A stretch of 64,000 bases of DNA from Eumeta japonica (GCA_005406025.1 BGZK01000095.1:248001-312000), one strand, 5' to 3'; positions 46,684 through 58,232 are shown, numbered from the stretch's first letter. Notes: a model not told the origin generated them from the letters alone. Numbers and translations: made by a program.

Positions 46684-47270
46684 GAATTAAATACCATTTA
46701 CAGTATAGCATTGGCAAACGGATATAGCAAAAAATGTATTGATGGACTCATTAATAAAAACAAAAGTATTATAAAGAAAAGTATCTATCCAACACAATCT
46801 AAAGATCAAAAGAAATATATAGCTAGTTTGACATATTTTGGTACATTTTCGAGAAAATTTCAAGAAAAAACATAATATTTATATGGCCTTTAAAACAAAT
46901 AATAATTTGAAAACTTTATGTAACAATAAAGATAAATTACACAATAATAAAAATCTGGAATTTATAAATTAACTTGTGACGACTGTAAATCAATATATAT
47001 AGGACAAACCGACGTTGCTTTGAAAAAGATATAAAGAACATATTTCGGCCTTTAAAATAATAAATCAGATAGATCCCATTTTGCTAAACATCTATTAGAA
47101 ACCGGTCATAAGCTTAATAATGATCACAAATTGATGTCTTGCATGTGTGAGAAGGGTTACGTTTGAATGTTTTGGAATCCTTCGAAATTTTAAAACATAA
47201 AGATAATAATAATATGTTCAACGACCAAATTGACGTTTATAAATCGCCATTATTGGACGCTTGCCTGTAA
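46684..47270 (+). pseudogene. GIY-YIG endonuclease domain of a Penelope-like element
   Basis: The N-terminal piece IYSIALANGYSKKCIDGLI and KKYIASLTYFGTFSRKFQE is followed by GIYKLTCDDCKSIYIGQT at 46957-47010. The latter has the GIY triplet, a Cys-x2-Cys pair and the YIG triplet, the arrangement typical of Penelope-like endonucleases. KRYKEHISAFK with the conserved Arg, then SDRSHFAKHLLETGHKLNN with His and Glu, and VLESFEILKHKDNNN follow, ending LLDACL and TAA at 47268-47270. Frameshifts near 46870, in A-runs at about 47025 and 47060, and near 47160 make it non-functional. The enzyme would nick DNA to prime reverse transcription. Confidence 0.8.
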
Positions 47271-47690
47271 CTACTTGGGTAATGTTGGTGATGGTTAGTC
47301 TGTGACATTTGACAAGCATGTCTATCGGTGGTGATCTGTGGCTGTCTTAATAATGTTTTCGTCGCTCTTTGACCATTGCATGACAGCGGCCTGTCTAACG
47401 AGGTTGTGTTGGTTGTTTTAACGCTCCTTGCACCCTGGTGGATGTGACTGTCGGCAATTTCCTGAAGATGTGCCTTGTTGGCATGAAACGTACGTAGAAC
47501 TAAACAATTTAATAGTTGGCGGAATTAGATAATTATAATAATAAATAACACTTGCTTAGGTGTTCGATATCTGTCAATCCTCTGGAATCAATATTCAATC
47601 ATTTGGATAGAGATTCGTAGTGGAGAGACAGATTCGAGGGTCAGCGGTGGGTTGCATGCTGCATGTTAATGCATGTTGCAGGCAAGCGTC
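47256..47690 (+). repeat. Penelope-like 3' module bounded by 12-bp inverted repeats
   Basis: GACGCTTGCCTG (47256-47267) overlaps the last four codons of the endonuclease ORF; CAGGCAAGCGTC (47679-47690) closes the module. The same arrangement, 437 bases long, is seen in copy A at 33482-33918. Confidence 0.75.
47450..47502 (+). ncRNA. hammerhead-ribozyme-like motif (Penelope-like copy D)
   Basis: CTGAAGA (47462-47468), one unpaired T, stem II GTGCC/GGCAT (47470-47474 with 47480-47484, including one G-U pair) around loop TTGTT, GAAA (47485-47488), then C, loop GTAC and GT (stem III of two pairs), and A47496 as the predicted cleavage base. Stem I is only clearly three pairs (TTC with GAA) before mismatches. 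The motif is on the coding strand, in the expected 3' region. The same core with an altered loop occurs in copy B. Activity is uncertain because of the extra T and weak stem I. Confidence 0.45.
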
Positions 47691-47729
47691 TACTATGGAT
47701 TTCCGCGAATTAACACCTCATACAATACA

Positions 47730-48745
47730 ATATCTATAACAGGTTTCAATTTTTTTTTCAATATGGTTTTAATTTCCAGCTTGCCTAGCATATGAAAGGC
47801 GGGGTAGAAGACATCAATTTGTGCTTGTTTTTTCAGTTTTAGATGTAAGATTTTACGAATTTTGTTTCTATTTGTTGCAAGTTATGTTTTTATGTTTTTG
47901 ACGTTCAGAATTTTACGCGATTTGTTTATTGTTTGAGAAATAAACTTTAATTTTGATATACAATACATTATTGCGCATATTCCGGGGATAACTTCTGAAT
48001 TGCAATAGCTTTGTTTTTAATTGTAGGTCATAATTTATGGCAGTACTGATAAGAGTTAAAATATTTTATTGATTCCCCTGGATCTAATGCAGTTTCTTTC
48101 TCTCCTTAATAATAATTATTTTTGCCCGAATATATCTTTTTTAAAGCAATTGAATTTATACCTGATATTGGAAGTATATTTATAATTATTGGAAGGTATA
48201 AAGAATCATCTTATTACACGCCTCTGCAGTTGTTTAGTTCAGAAACTTTTTATCTTGTTATTTTCCTTGATTAAATAAATATCTAATTTTAAACTACATA
48301 CTTTGAAATGATATTTTGCTTTCTTATAGGTGTTTGTTTCCATCTACTGCCGGAAAATACTGAATCGAAAACCGAAACATTATTTCAGAAATATTATAAT
48401 GCTTTAACTTTTATTTCATAAGACATTCTTATCCATGAATTTCAAAATAGTGGTTTTAAATTATATAACAAGCTTTCAACGTAACCTATTGTTTAAAAAC
48501 ATTGTAATTTATGCTTTTCGATAACTTCTCAATTATGTTCCTGTTTTAAATTTTTGTTTTCAACATTATATATTATCTACTCATATTTGATTATGATATA
48601 AAAACACATAATGATATAAAAGTAAAGCTTGACGTAAAATATAGGAAATATAAAACTTGCTCGTTATTTATTATAGGTCGTCGTCCATATATAGTATAAT
48701 ATACCTGATATATTAAAGATTTACTGAAGCCGTTATAATAGATTT
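47730..48745. other. AT-rich stretch without a recognised gene
   Basis: No gene or repeat was recognised. Confidence 0.5.
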
Positions 48746-48749
48746 ACGC

Positions 48750-48950
48750 AATGTGGCATATGCCGACGTATGCGGCCAGCGCAATAGCACACGTGCGTCC
48801 CCCCAGAGGTAAGCGGTCACGTCAGGAATCGATCTTGATATTGAAAATTGTCGCCGGTCACCCCTCACCTCCCCAATGCTATCGACCGCGACCGGCGTTC
48901 CGCGTTCGCTTTAATATCCATTACTCGGTGGCCGGGGGCTCGTGTTGATA
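48750..48950 (+). promoter_or_regulatory. GC-rich island with short ORF and donor-like site
   Basis: An ATG at 48751 opens a 65-codon frame (starts MWHMPTYAASAIAHV) across a GC-rich block, and AGAG|GTAAGC at about 48805 could be a splice donor after 18 codons. No domain is visible, and Pro/Arg richness follows from GC content. It is either a first coding exon or a regulatory island; neither is demonstrated. Confidence 0.25.
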
Positions 48951-48954
48951 TTGT

Positions 48955-49825
48955 AGATAGAGAATAGTTGACGCGGTAGAAACTTAAATATCGGAGCTTG
49001 CATTTCGGATTTTATTGTTTAAAATGCAATTTCATTACGCTGAACTTTGTATTTGATAAGAAAATTATTATAATTTTACTTATTTTATTTTTATAAAAAA
49101 AAATGCGACGCTCGTAATGCGCATTTTTGTGGGCTCCGTACGTGCAAATATACATAACAACAAGTTGACAACGTTCATTGTTGTTTTGCATAAGATTTGG
49201 AAATTATAAATGTTGAATTTCGTTTTTGCAGTAAATTTCTTTAAATATAATATTTGAATTGTTAGTTATGTAAATATTTAATCCTAACTCACTTCCCGGG
49301 CACGCATGAAGCTTATAAAATTCGACTAAGTCGACTATTGTTTATGGTGCAAAAAAACCTACAAAGATATCGACCATATATTTGATCGTGCCCCCTGAAA
49401 TAGGTATTTAAGTTAATTGGACCAGGTTTTCCTTTTTGCGGTGCCAGTGTTTCTCTCTTATTGTTAAGTAGCTTGAAAACCTCGATTAATTACTTCCATT
49501 TATACATTTTTCCTGTTAGCCCATTTAAGAGATTTTTCGGAGAACTTCTTTATTGTCGGAGATGAGGAAATTAATGTTATTTTTTTTTGTTTCAGGTACT
49601 CATTTCGCTTTTCTAAGTGATGACATAATTTGAAACATTCAACGTTATAGATTGGTAATCACAAAGCTTCACTCTGTGCGATTTGATTGAAGTTGAAGGA
49701 TGATTGAAGCAAAGTTGATTTTGCATTACACAGGGAGCATGATCTGGTTGCTTTTTTATGTCACATTCTTGTCACACCACTGTAGAGGCTCATCTTCTGA
49801 CATTTTTTATCCCTTTTAAAAAGTT
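48955..49825. other. AT-rich stretch without a recognised gene
   Basis: Nothing recognised. Confidence 0.5.
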
Positions 49826-49827
49826 AG

Positions 49828-49990
49828 GACTTGAGGTCCACCCTCCGTGCTGGACCAATGCGGGTAGGGATTTGTAAATGACCGTTGTCAATTTTGATGA
49901 CAATTTCCAGGATCAATGATTTAACGTGCTTTTCCGAGGCACAGTACAAGTGACGTGTGATTTGATCGCCCGTCAAAATCTGTTGATCAA
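49828..49990 (+). repeat. lepidopteran dispersed repeat ('ggtccacc..gctgg')
   Basis: gaggtccaccctccgtgctg, gaccaatgcgggtagg and tgcttttccgaggcacag follow the layout of a repeat frequent in moth and butterfly genomes (boundary block, then a mid-block, then a ttttccgaggca-type block). Confidence 0.45.
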
Positions 49991-49999
49991 TGCCAAAAT

Positions 50000-51085
50000 C
50001 AGCTGTCTAAATACACTAATCGAAAATCACTAATCATTGTTCTGTAATTTATTATAGTCCACATATATAATAGAACAGTTTGTAAGCTTTCAGTATGTAA
50101 TACGTACATAGAAATTATGCTTCTATTTTAATACAAAACAAGACAAGAAAAGTAACGTATGCGCGCTATTAGCCCTCATGAAAAAACGCTCCGCAGAAGG
50201 GTCCCCGCACGTGCTTAGTGGGCATATTGAAGTTCGGGGCTCGGTGATATACGGCTTATTTTAGAACGTTTACTGCGGCCACAATTTATTGTATCAGCCT
50301 TATTTGAATTGCATCATCTGTATATGATGTTACGTCTACCCAAGTAACACAAAACACCATTATAAGAAACATACAATGACACGAGGTAACGCACAAAGAT
50401 TTTATGCAAATTTATTACGATATAATTGTTTATCAACTGTACAACTTTTGAACTGCTTTTTTAAGAGCAATTTGGGCCCGAAATTAGACAGCATTGAGCA
50501 TTAGAAAGGCTGCTTGGGAGCATTTCGACTATTACACGAAGTCATTATTGTAGTCGGTAAAGAACAAACCACTATATTAAAGGCATTTTTTGCGACTATA
50601 GTACAGCCATTATGCAGTCTTAATGAAAATATATTCAAGTGCTAATTGTTTTATTTTCGTTGTGGAAAAGAATTTCTCAACAGATTTAAAATAGCGTTAC
50701 GTTAATTTAACTTTTAATGTCTGTTTAGTGCAATGAGCGATGAATAAGATAATTAAGTATTACTAATAGAATTAACATTGAATGAAAGGCATTGAACGAA
50801 AGTATAATAATGCTGTTGATCTTACTATATAGCTAAACAAAATACTTTAACATGTTAGTAAAGTGTAATACAAAATAAATAATTTTTATTCCGCCTGTTT
50901 CCAATTTTTTTTCCCTATCGTTTTTATCCATGGCAACAATATAATACGCGTACACAACAAAAATTCACAAAATATATAAATAACCACTTGCAAAATTAAA
51001 TTACGATCTAATTATTACTTGCAATATTAGAAATACATTTCTTTGTGTCAAAAGCTTTATTGAAAAAACATGTAACAGAGATTTC
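50000..51085. other. AT-rich stretch; small GC-richer block at 50160-50290
   Basis: The block has cgctccgcagaagggtcc and gttcggggctcggtg but no ORF. Nothing else was recognised. Confidence 0.4.
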
Positions 51086-51089
51086 AGCT

Positions 51090-51425
51090 ACCGCCGCGTA
51101 AACCCGCACCTCAGATTTCTTGTACAGTCACCTCGCAGAACGGATTTCTACGATGTTTGGGAAAGATGATGGACAGCGTTGCGATGATCCGACTTCATTA
51201 CAACATGAGCTTCATAAGTGGCGGTCGGAGTACAACTGCGGCGGATGCACCAATTCCGCTACAATTTATGGATGGCACCATAATGAGTTGCATATATTTT
51301 AATTGAGGAGTCGTAGCCATGCACTTTGCATTTTTTATGCATGAGCGCCACATGCACTAGGTACCCCGAATCGCGGTCGTACCGTAACGACTGCCGCAGT
51401 TCTCGGCCTCTGCCATACCGCACAA
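51090..51425 (+). promoter_or_regulatory. non-repetitive GC-richer island with acceptor-like site
   Basis: cagatttcttgtacag (ending about 51127) looks like a 3' splice site and is followed by a frame open to TAA 51300-51302 that includes ISTMFGKDDGQRCDDP and KWRSEYNCGGCTNS. I do not recognise the peptide. TTTATGG, CCATAA and TTTTTTATGCAT cores, similar to Abd-B/Cdx-type homeodomain sites, cluster at 51265-51345. It could be an exon or an enhancer. Confidence 0.25.
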
Positions 51426-51429
51426 TTTT

Positions 51430-52435
51430 GTAACCAATTCATATGTTCATCACAATGATTTCGTATTTATAATTAACTTACGATAAAACTCAAGCAAAAC
51501 AAGTACTATTCCGAAAAACACGATATCTATACAAAACATATAATTCCTTACAACTAATCCCTACACACAATACAATAAAAACACAAAAAAAATCTTAACC
51601 TCGCCCATTTTATAAAACAAATAATACATTTATATACAAATTATTCTAAGAGCGCGTTTTCCCGTGACAAAACAGAATATGAAGATAACAGAGTTATGAT
51701 TTTATTAATTATTTAAACAATATTACTATAGGATTAGCATTAAATAAACATAACTACAGGCCATTAGAAAGTTTTTAATCTCAAAGACTCGCAAATACAG
51801 CTCGGTGCAGAATATAATATTTTTTTAAAATTCATATTTAAAGTGTTTGGCATTTCAAATTACTTACTTACATACGACTACCTTTGTGTAAGTGTAAAAG
51901 CTATTCATTTTACCGTAAATTAAAAATAGTTGATGCCTTAGTAGGAGTTTCCATGTAATTTTTCTTTCAGAGTATTGCATAGCTTTAAGCATTACGAGAC
52001 GAGCCAAATGCTATTAAAAACAATTTTTACTTAGCCAATGCCAATTAAGAGTGTTAGTCTGACTTTAAGACATAAACTCGTATCCAGTTTGGTTAATATA
52101 CGGGTTATGTGTTACTTGGGTATGCAGTGATGTATATACAATTATTAACTGCATGAACTCGCAACGTGTTCAAAATAACAAGCAATATTCATGGATTTCA
52201 AACAATGTTGCATATTTAAATATCACTCGCTACTATTTTCGACTTTACATGAAATTTTTTGTTAAGTATTTTAAGCAACAAAAATAAAAAAAAAACATAC
52301 AATTTCGATTTCTATGAATTCAACGCAATCCATTTGTTTCTTCTCTAATTGATGTTATATTTTGCAATAAAATCTCTAGGTAGAAGTTTACTAGGTACAA
52401 GAATACTGAACGAAAAAGAGTTTGTACATTCACTT
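51430..52435. other. AT-rich stretch without a recognised gene
   Basis: Nothing recognised. Confidence 0.5.
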
Positions 52436-52640
52436 TAACCCGACTACGGCAAAGCCTAAAGGAAGGGTTCCGATTTAGCAGTCTGTATATATATGTATGT
52501 TTTATATTTATGTATATTCTATCGTAGTGCTTAAACGACTCATCCGATTTCAATGAATGTGCTGTGAATCGACTCGTTATTATGTTTCGGGTGACATAAC
52601 ATTTTAACCGACTTAAATAATAATATGGCAAATCACTCGA
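52436..52640 (+). repeat. 'cgactacggcaa' lepidopteran repeat, copy 1
   Basis: aacccgactacggcaaag, cctaaaggaagggttc, gtatatatatgtatg and acgactcatccgatttcaat are in the order of a very common lepidopteran repeat. A 107-codon minus-strand frame across it is an artefact. Confidence 0.7.
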
Positions 52641-52865
52641 CATAGTGCGCGCACAAAAAAATGTTTTTAGTACTATATCGTTTGAAAGAGCTTGCAGTAA
52701 GAACTACAAATTTAAATTTTATACAGCCAACAAAAAATAGTTCAAAAGTTATCCAAGAATCTAGTCTTAAATGGTACCCAAGGTCCTAATGATGGAGTCT
52801 GATGATAACCAAAGAAACTCTGTAACAAAATGTACGGCGTAGCTCTATCGAGTTTGGACTCCTTT

Positions 52866-52990
52866 GATTACCCGACTACGGCAACGCTAAAAGGAAGAGA
52901 TATTATTATTATTTCAACAGTCTCTGTATGAATCTATTAATGTATGATTCTTTGTATTTAATGACCGAAACAAACATAGCCTTCGTTTTA
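52866..52990 (+). repeat. 'cgactacggcaa' lepidopteran repeat, copy 2
   Basis: gattacccgactacggcaac, gctaaaaggaagag and cagtctctgtatgaatc, the same module as at 52436. Confidence 0.65.
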
Positions 52991-53604
52991 CGGTTGGAAT
53001 AAAATACGCTCTACAGAAATTATATGGAGCAACTACTTTTCAACCGCTGGTCTGATTTGTTTTTGTCGTCATAATTTTAATCAATTGATTAAGTATCTAT
53101 TACTTAGGCTATTATATATCATTCGTATTTTTGTTACCTCATCGCAGATTAAAAGGAAAAATATTGTAAGAATTATTATTATATATATCAAAATAATATA
53201 TATTTACTTATTACACACTAGCGCCATCTCAATAGAGTTGTGTAAACTGAACTTGTATACCGTGCATACCTCAGCATTGTCTATGTGTATAAAAAAAAAT
53301 TATAATAATAAATAGTTAGTCTATGTACAACAGTCACCGTTGTTTTATTAAATATTAAGATAAAAAAAAGTTGAATAACTGTAACACGACAACGGAAACT
53401 AAAACTAAAAAGTTTACGAACAAGTTAGGTGCTATGTGATATTATTGTTTTATTTAGTTAGAGAAGTAGTTTGATATGTTAGATATTCCTGTTACTTGTT
53501 TCCTTGAAATTTCTATCAGTATTACATTAATAACATTATATTGCAATTCAAATATCGTAGTCGTGCGTTATCAACTACAAAAAGAAAAAAATCTAAAAAA
53601 ACTC

Positions 53605-53640
53605 TTATCCGACTACGGAAATACTACAGAGTGCGACAAT
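53605..53640 (+). repeat. 'cgactacgg' repeat fragment, copy 3
   Basis: ttatccgactacggaaatac matches the core of the two preceding copies; only the core is preserved. Confidence 0.35.
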
Positions 53641-53659
53641 GCGCAAGACTATAATTTGA

Positions 53660-55440
53660 ATCTTTTTTCTTTAAGTGCAATATGCCAAGCACTGTTTTAT
53701 CCTTGTTACATGCTACACTTATGTTTCATAATATTTCCATAATATACTATCCCAAAAATATTCTTCCATTATATTAGGTGTTCGAAATATTATGATCATA
53801 TAAATAAAAAATATATAGGATAATAATATCAAACGCACTTAACCTATTACCTTGAGTTTTTTTTTCGTAGTAGGGTTACAGTTTTCTAACTTTTTTTGGT
53901 GGTAGTTTATATGATCAGATGTTAGAAATTGGTAATTTCTTATAATAGATTATTTGTGTCTGTTCTGTGTACTTGTTCGTGTTAAATGTCAGTCTTTTGA
54001 CGTTTGAAATTAAAAGACAATAAGTTTAATGATATCTCGATAAAAATGTGTATAATTCTTTCACTGTACGCACGTATAATATTTTTAATTTTTAAGTAAG
54101 GACTATAAACATAAATACTGCCCTTGAATTTTCGAAGTTCAAGACTAAATGTTGATGGTGCATTTTTCCTTTGTGGTATTATTATCTCTTTAAAGAAAAA
54201 ATATTGTATATATATATATATATATATAAAATATAATAATGTATAAGTTTATGAAGAAAAATCAAATGCAGTACTTATAATCCATTGCAGTACATATGAT
54301 GCAGTGTTTAATCCATTTAAAAATTTAATTTTGTCAGACGCATGTATAAATTCAGAACTTTTAAAAAATGTTTTAAATTAAGTGGTTAATAACATGGGGT
54401 ATTAAAAGTGGATATCGTGTAGTAATGTACGCAAAATTAGTAAAAGAAAGCATTGTCATGTTTCGAAGAACTATTTCTTTTAATGGATAAGTGCTCATTT
54501 CATATATAGAAAAAGTTAATAAAAGCTCAGAATTAATGTATTAAAAATCAATGCATAAGCAGTCCCTGTAGTTTCACGGACTAGCCGCGCTTTTTGTGCA
54601 AGAGGAAGAGTTTTAATAAAAGCTTAAACGATACACGTTAATGTATAAAAATCAAGAATCTTTCACTTTGTACAGAAGAGATTCTAGGTTCAAATTACAG
54701 GTGAATGATTCCTTTGCAAATAACTTCATGTACATTTTAGTCGATTGTGTTCTAGCTTCTAATCCAGATGTAATAAGTGCCCAGCCTTTGGTGTCTTTTT
54801 TTAAAATTTTGCTCCTTTAGATACATCCCTTACCGAGGCATGAAGACGTGTTCTCAGCGGTGAGTTGTGGTCCTGCGTAATCTATCTGAGAGATACCGTG
54901 AGCTTATGTATTTATTGGGGTCTAAAATTGTTATCAAGTTCATGATACCAGATACGAATGTATTCTGTTTATTCAGATTGTTTTCGATACTATACCCAAA
55001 AAAATTAATAGGATTAATACTAAATCGAGATTAACATATTACATAGGTACTACATTCATGTAAGATTTCAGCACCGCAACCTTATTGTCGTTAATATGAA
55101 AATCACATTTATATTTTGATTTTCTCCAATCTGCAATTATCTCGTTTGTGATTTGTGAGTAGTGGCCTTAAGAATTGATCGTAGGAAACATTGTTCGGTC
55201 AATTGTACATTTTAATATAAACATATTAAATAAGTATACCCATACTTACATGTTATTCCATTTAATTTTTAAATCTCCTTTCTAAACATTTGTTCACTAA
55301 TTAACAACACGATATATTATTGTTCTGAGTTTAAGAGGAGGTCGTGAAAGAGTTTCTATTATTGATAATGTGTGTACCATAGGTATTAAAGGAGTCATTC
55401 AAAATATTTGTAAATTAATCACAAAAATTGTTAAAGTAAC
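53660..55440. other. AT-rich stretch without a recognised gene
   Basis: Contains an AT microsatellite at 54206-54229. No genes were recognised. Confidence 0.45.
54206..54229. repeat. AT dinucleotide microsatellite
   Basis: About 12 TA units. Confidence 0.9.
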
Positions 55441-55489
55441 GTAATGAAAATTATTATTTTTTTAGTAGCTTTCGCTCACGGTTTTCTCA

Positions 55490-55680
55490 TCGTCAATATT
55501 AAACGAGTTCCTTTATCTTTTATATCGATCCCATTTTATCTTAGCTCTGATTCTCTATTATTTATGATCCCGATGCCGTTGCTGCTTTCGATTCTTATCT
55601 TAATACTTCTCGTTCTCTATCCCTTATTCCGTTCCTGGTTCCATTCTCACTATCCCACATTTTGTACATTGTATAATATC
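55490..55680 (-). repeat. pyrimidine-rich imperfect minisatellite
   Basis: Repeated tcgatccc, ttcgattct, ttctcgttctc and cgttcctggttcc blocks form the complementary-strand counterpart of the arrays at 13745 and 21720. The Leu/Ile/Ser-rich 80-codon frame (55444-55686) looks membrane-like only because of this composition. Confidence 0.5.
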
Positions 55681-55889
55681 AGATAATTGTGATGTGTCAA
55701 GATCTAATCACATTAAATTATTACTATAGCAGACTTCCAAGTTATCAGTTATCAATTTTATAATTGAAATGTGCCATTTGAATACAATTTAAAGTCTGTA
55801 TATCAAAGTCCTATATCTCCATAATTTCATCTCTATGACGAACTCGTACATAAAGAACGTACAACAGATTATTGATAGTAGACATACGC

Positions 55890-55994
55890 ACACGGAAAAA
55901 GGTCGGCAACACATTAATGACTCCCTTGGTGTTGCAGGTGTCAATGGGCGACGGTGGTCACCTACTCTTCGGTGTACTAATTGACCTCTTTAAG
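55890..55994 (+). repeat. lepidopteran repeat end ('gtcggcaacacat')
   Basis: aaaaaggtcggcaacacatt, gcaggtgtcaatgggcgacg, ggtggtcaccta and ttcggtg follow a repeat end seen widely in Lepidoptera. Confidence 0.6.
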
Positions 55995-55999
55995 ATCCT

Positions 56000-57110
56000 A
56001 GAAAAAAATCCTTCACACATCACAAATTTGGACTAACTTTAAATCCCCCTAGAACTATCCTTTTGATGAGGCAAAAAACGTCTTAAGTCATTTCAAGATT
56101 ACACCAATCCACAAGTCAAATTGTATTCATATCCGTGTATCAATGACACGGTTATTTATAATTACTCTCTTGTAACAACTGTACATTTTTCTTAGATAAA
56201 AAGTAACCTATGTCACCTTCCAGCCCATAAAATATCTCTTAGGCAAGAAGTAACCTCGAGCCGTCGCTCCCATGCTGCGTAAAAAAAAGACATCCAAAAA
56301 CACTTTTGCACTTATTATACTAATAAAGCTTTGACAATTTACAACATATACATTAGTTATTTTTATTATTACGCGTATTTAATTAGGACTGTATGAATTA
56401 GCCTTAATCATCAAAATACTGCTAGCTAATAAATATTGAACTTAATCCGCAGAAAAGCCGGCTAAATTCGAGTGATTTTAGTAAAGCTTTTGATGCTTAT
56501 TTGATGTTTATTCACATTTGTTTGGCATAAATTATGTAGATAAATGAGGAAGATTCAGTGCAAAATTAATGTAAATGCTATTCAGCAACGAAAGCAAATT
56601 AGAGTAAATAATGTTATCGTAAAGCCAAGTTTACATCTCTTTTTACCTATCAAATCCCTGATTGTGGGCAAATTGGGATGGCGATACTAAGAATTAAAAT
56701 TGGAGTATTTCAAGGCTTCAGATACTCACATCAGTTAAGAATATATACTTAAACTACACTCTTTTCAGATTTTTTTATACTATCAACGTTTACCCCCAGC
56801 TGAACCCTAGGGAACGTAATACTAGTTTCATACTAATTCGATAAGATATGGCTGACGCACAAACAACCTGATTGATGTCTATCCCCATATAAGAGACTAT
56901 ATCTTCAATCTTAATGAGAACTATCATATATTCGCATTTACCATTATTGTCCCTTTATAATACGCAAAATGAGACGTCTCATGGTCGTTTCATCGTCTAA
57001 AAAAGAATTTTTAAACGTATTTCGATATTCGTGTATATTAATATTATTAGGTACGATGAAAATATTCTTACCGTTGTGTCGACATGATTTCGTCCAAGAG
57101 TTTTAAAAAC
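56000..57110. other. AT-rich stretch without a recognised gene
   Basis: Nothing recognised. Confidence 0.5.
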
Positions 57111-57114
57111 AAGC

Positions 57115-57352
57115 GGTGTATGGTGCAGTCCATGTCTCTTTGTACAGAACGCACGTGGTGTATTTCTGTAGAAGAGTCCCCTCTAAAAAGACTTTATTAA
57201 GATGTAGTCTCCACGCTCTGACCCTATGCGTTCTGGGTATTTCACATGTCTTTTTGGAATGGGTGGTAATGTTAATGTCGAAAACAATCGTTTATAACCC
57301 ATTTCAAGTGCAATTTCTAATACCTACGAAGTAAAGCTATTTTTGATTTGAT
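57115..57352 (+). repeat. probable non-LTR retrotransposon 3' end
   Basis: A short open frame (57116-57334) is followed directly by gtaaagctatttttgatttg and a TTTGATTTG tail, as at the end of a LINE. The peptide contains no domain I can assign. Confidence 0.35.
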
Positions 57353-57354
57353 TT

Positions 57355-58160
57355 GTACCTAAATATTCTGGAGTAGCTTCACTGATTAACACCTCCTAAA
57401 GTATCGTTTGATACTAGAAAAATTAAACTGGAATTTTCGTATCTAATTATTTTTGACATCTTTTTTACCTTCCGTTTATAAGTGCAAATTGAAATGAAAA
57501 GTAAAGGTTGTATGTTCATACTATTGTTAAGCTAGCATTTACACGTTCTATAATTAGACCCATTAAATAACGAATGTATTGACCCATGAATTTAAAATAC
57601 ATTTAGCGATTTTTTTTCTCACAAATGAACGCGCCTTTTCACGAAGAATTTGTGCTCGTCCATTAACTCAATTGAATTATGTTTCAACAGAAAATTTTAC
57701 CATATCGCGTTATGACACTTCTTGATTGAATTCGCGGAAAAAAATGAGCAAACATTTTATTCGTAACGAATTTTCATGAATTCAATCAATCATTTAGCAA
57801 TTTAAAAGGATCCCGCGTTGTCTGGCGAAATATAATGTATTGTTTTACGTGAACCCCTATCTTCTTCAATGTCAGTATCTACAAGATATCAGTGTATGTG
57901 TAAACACGAAATTTCGTGTAATGTTTTTATTATTTCATTCAGTTTACTTTTGATATGATCGTTTTTTATATATTGATATAAATATTAAAATAAAATGTTA
58001 CGTAATATTTATTTATGATATGGGCATCGAGCACTTGCTTTAGACAGTTTATTACAAATCTTTGTATCAGCAACAACGTAATCTAATTTATTTTTCCAAA
58101 CGTCATCAGGAAATAATAATATAGCCATCTTTAAACAATTCGGTTGAAATTTTATATTTT
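57355..58160. other. AT-rich stretch without a recognised gene
   Basis: Nothing recognised. Confidence 0.5.
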
Positions 58161-58164
58161 ATTT

Positions 58165-58232
58165 TTTAACCCGCTTCGTAAAAGGAAGAAATCCTCAGTT
58201 TGACTGTATATTCCGTCATTTAAAAAAAAAAA
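58165..58232 (+). repeat. 'aacccgcttcgtaaaaggaag' repeat fragment
   Basis: ttttaacccgcttcgtaaaa and ggaagaaatcctcagtttg resemble the 'aacccgactacggcaa..ggaaggg' module at 52.4 kb but are diverged. Confidence 0.3.

Larger units (their letters stand above)
46684..47726 (+). mobile_element. Penelope-like element copy D, with endonuclease and 3' region
   Basis: The best copy in the window. The ORF part (46684-47270) carries a GIY-YIG endonuclease. The 3' region holds the hammerhead-like motif (47450-47500), is bracketed by GACGCTTGCCTG (47256-47267) and CAGGCAAGCGTC (47679-47690), and ends with the 36-base tail beginning ATGGATTTCCGCG and finishing near 47726. The reverse transcriptase is missing (5'-truncated). 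It lies head to head with copy C, separated by about 120 bases. Confidence 0.8.

Noticed and set aside
41331..47690. copies B and D as terminal inverted repeats of one 6-kb element
   Set aside because: Copy B is truncated within the module and copy C lies between them; all are better explained as separate Penelope-like insertions.
55444..55686. 80-codon hydrophobic frame that looks like a membrane protein
   Set aside because: It is encoded by the pyrimidine-rich imperfect repeat; no other evidence of coding.
57116..57334. 72-codon frame as a host gene
   Set aside because: It ends directly at a LINE-type TTTGA-rich tail and has no recognised domain.
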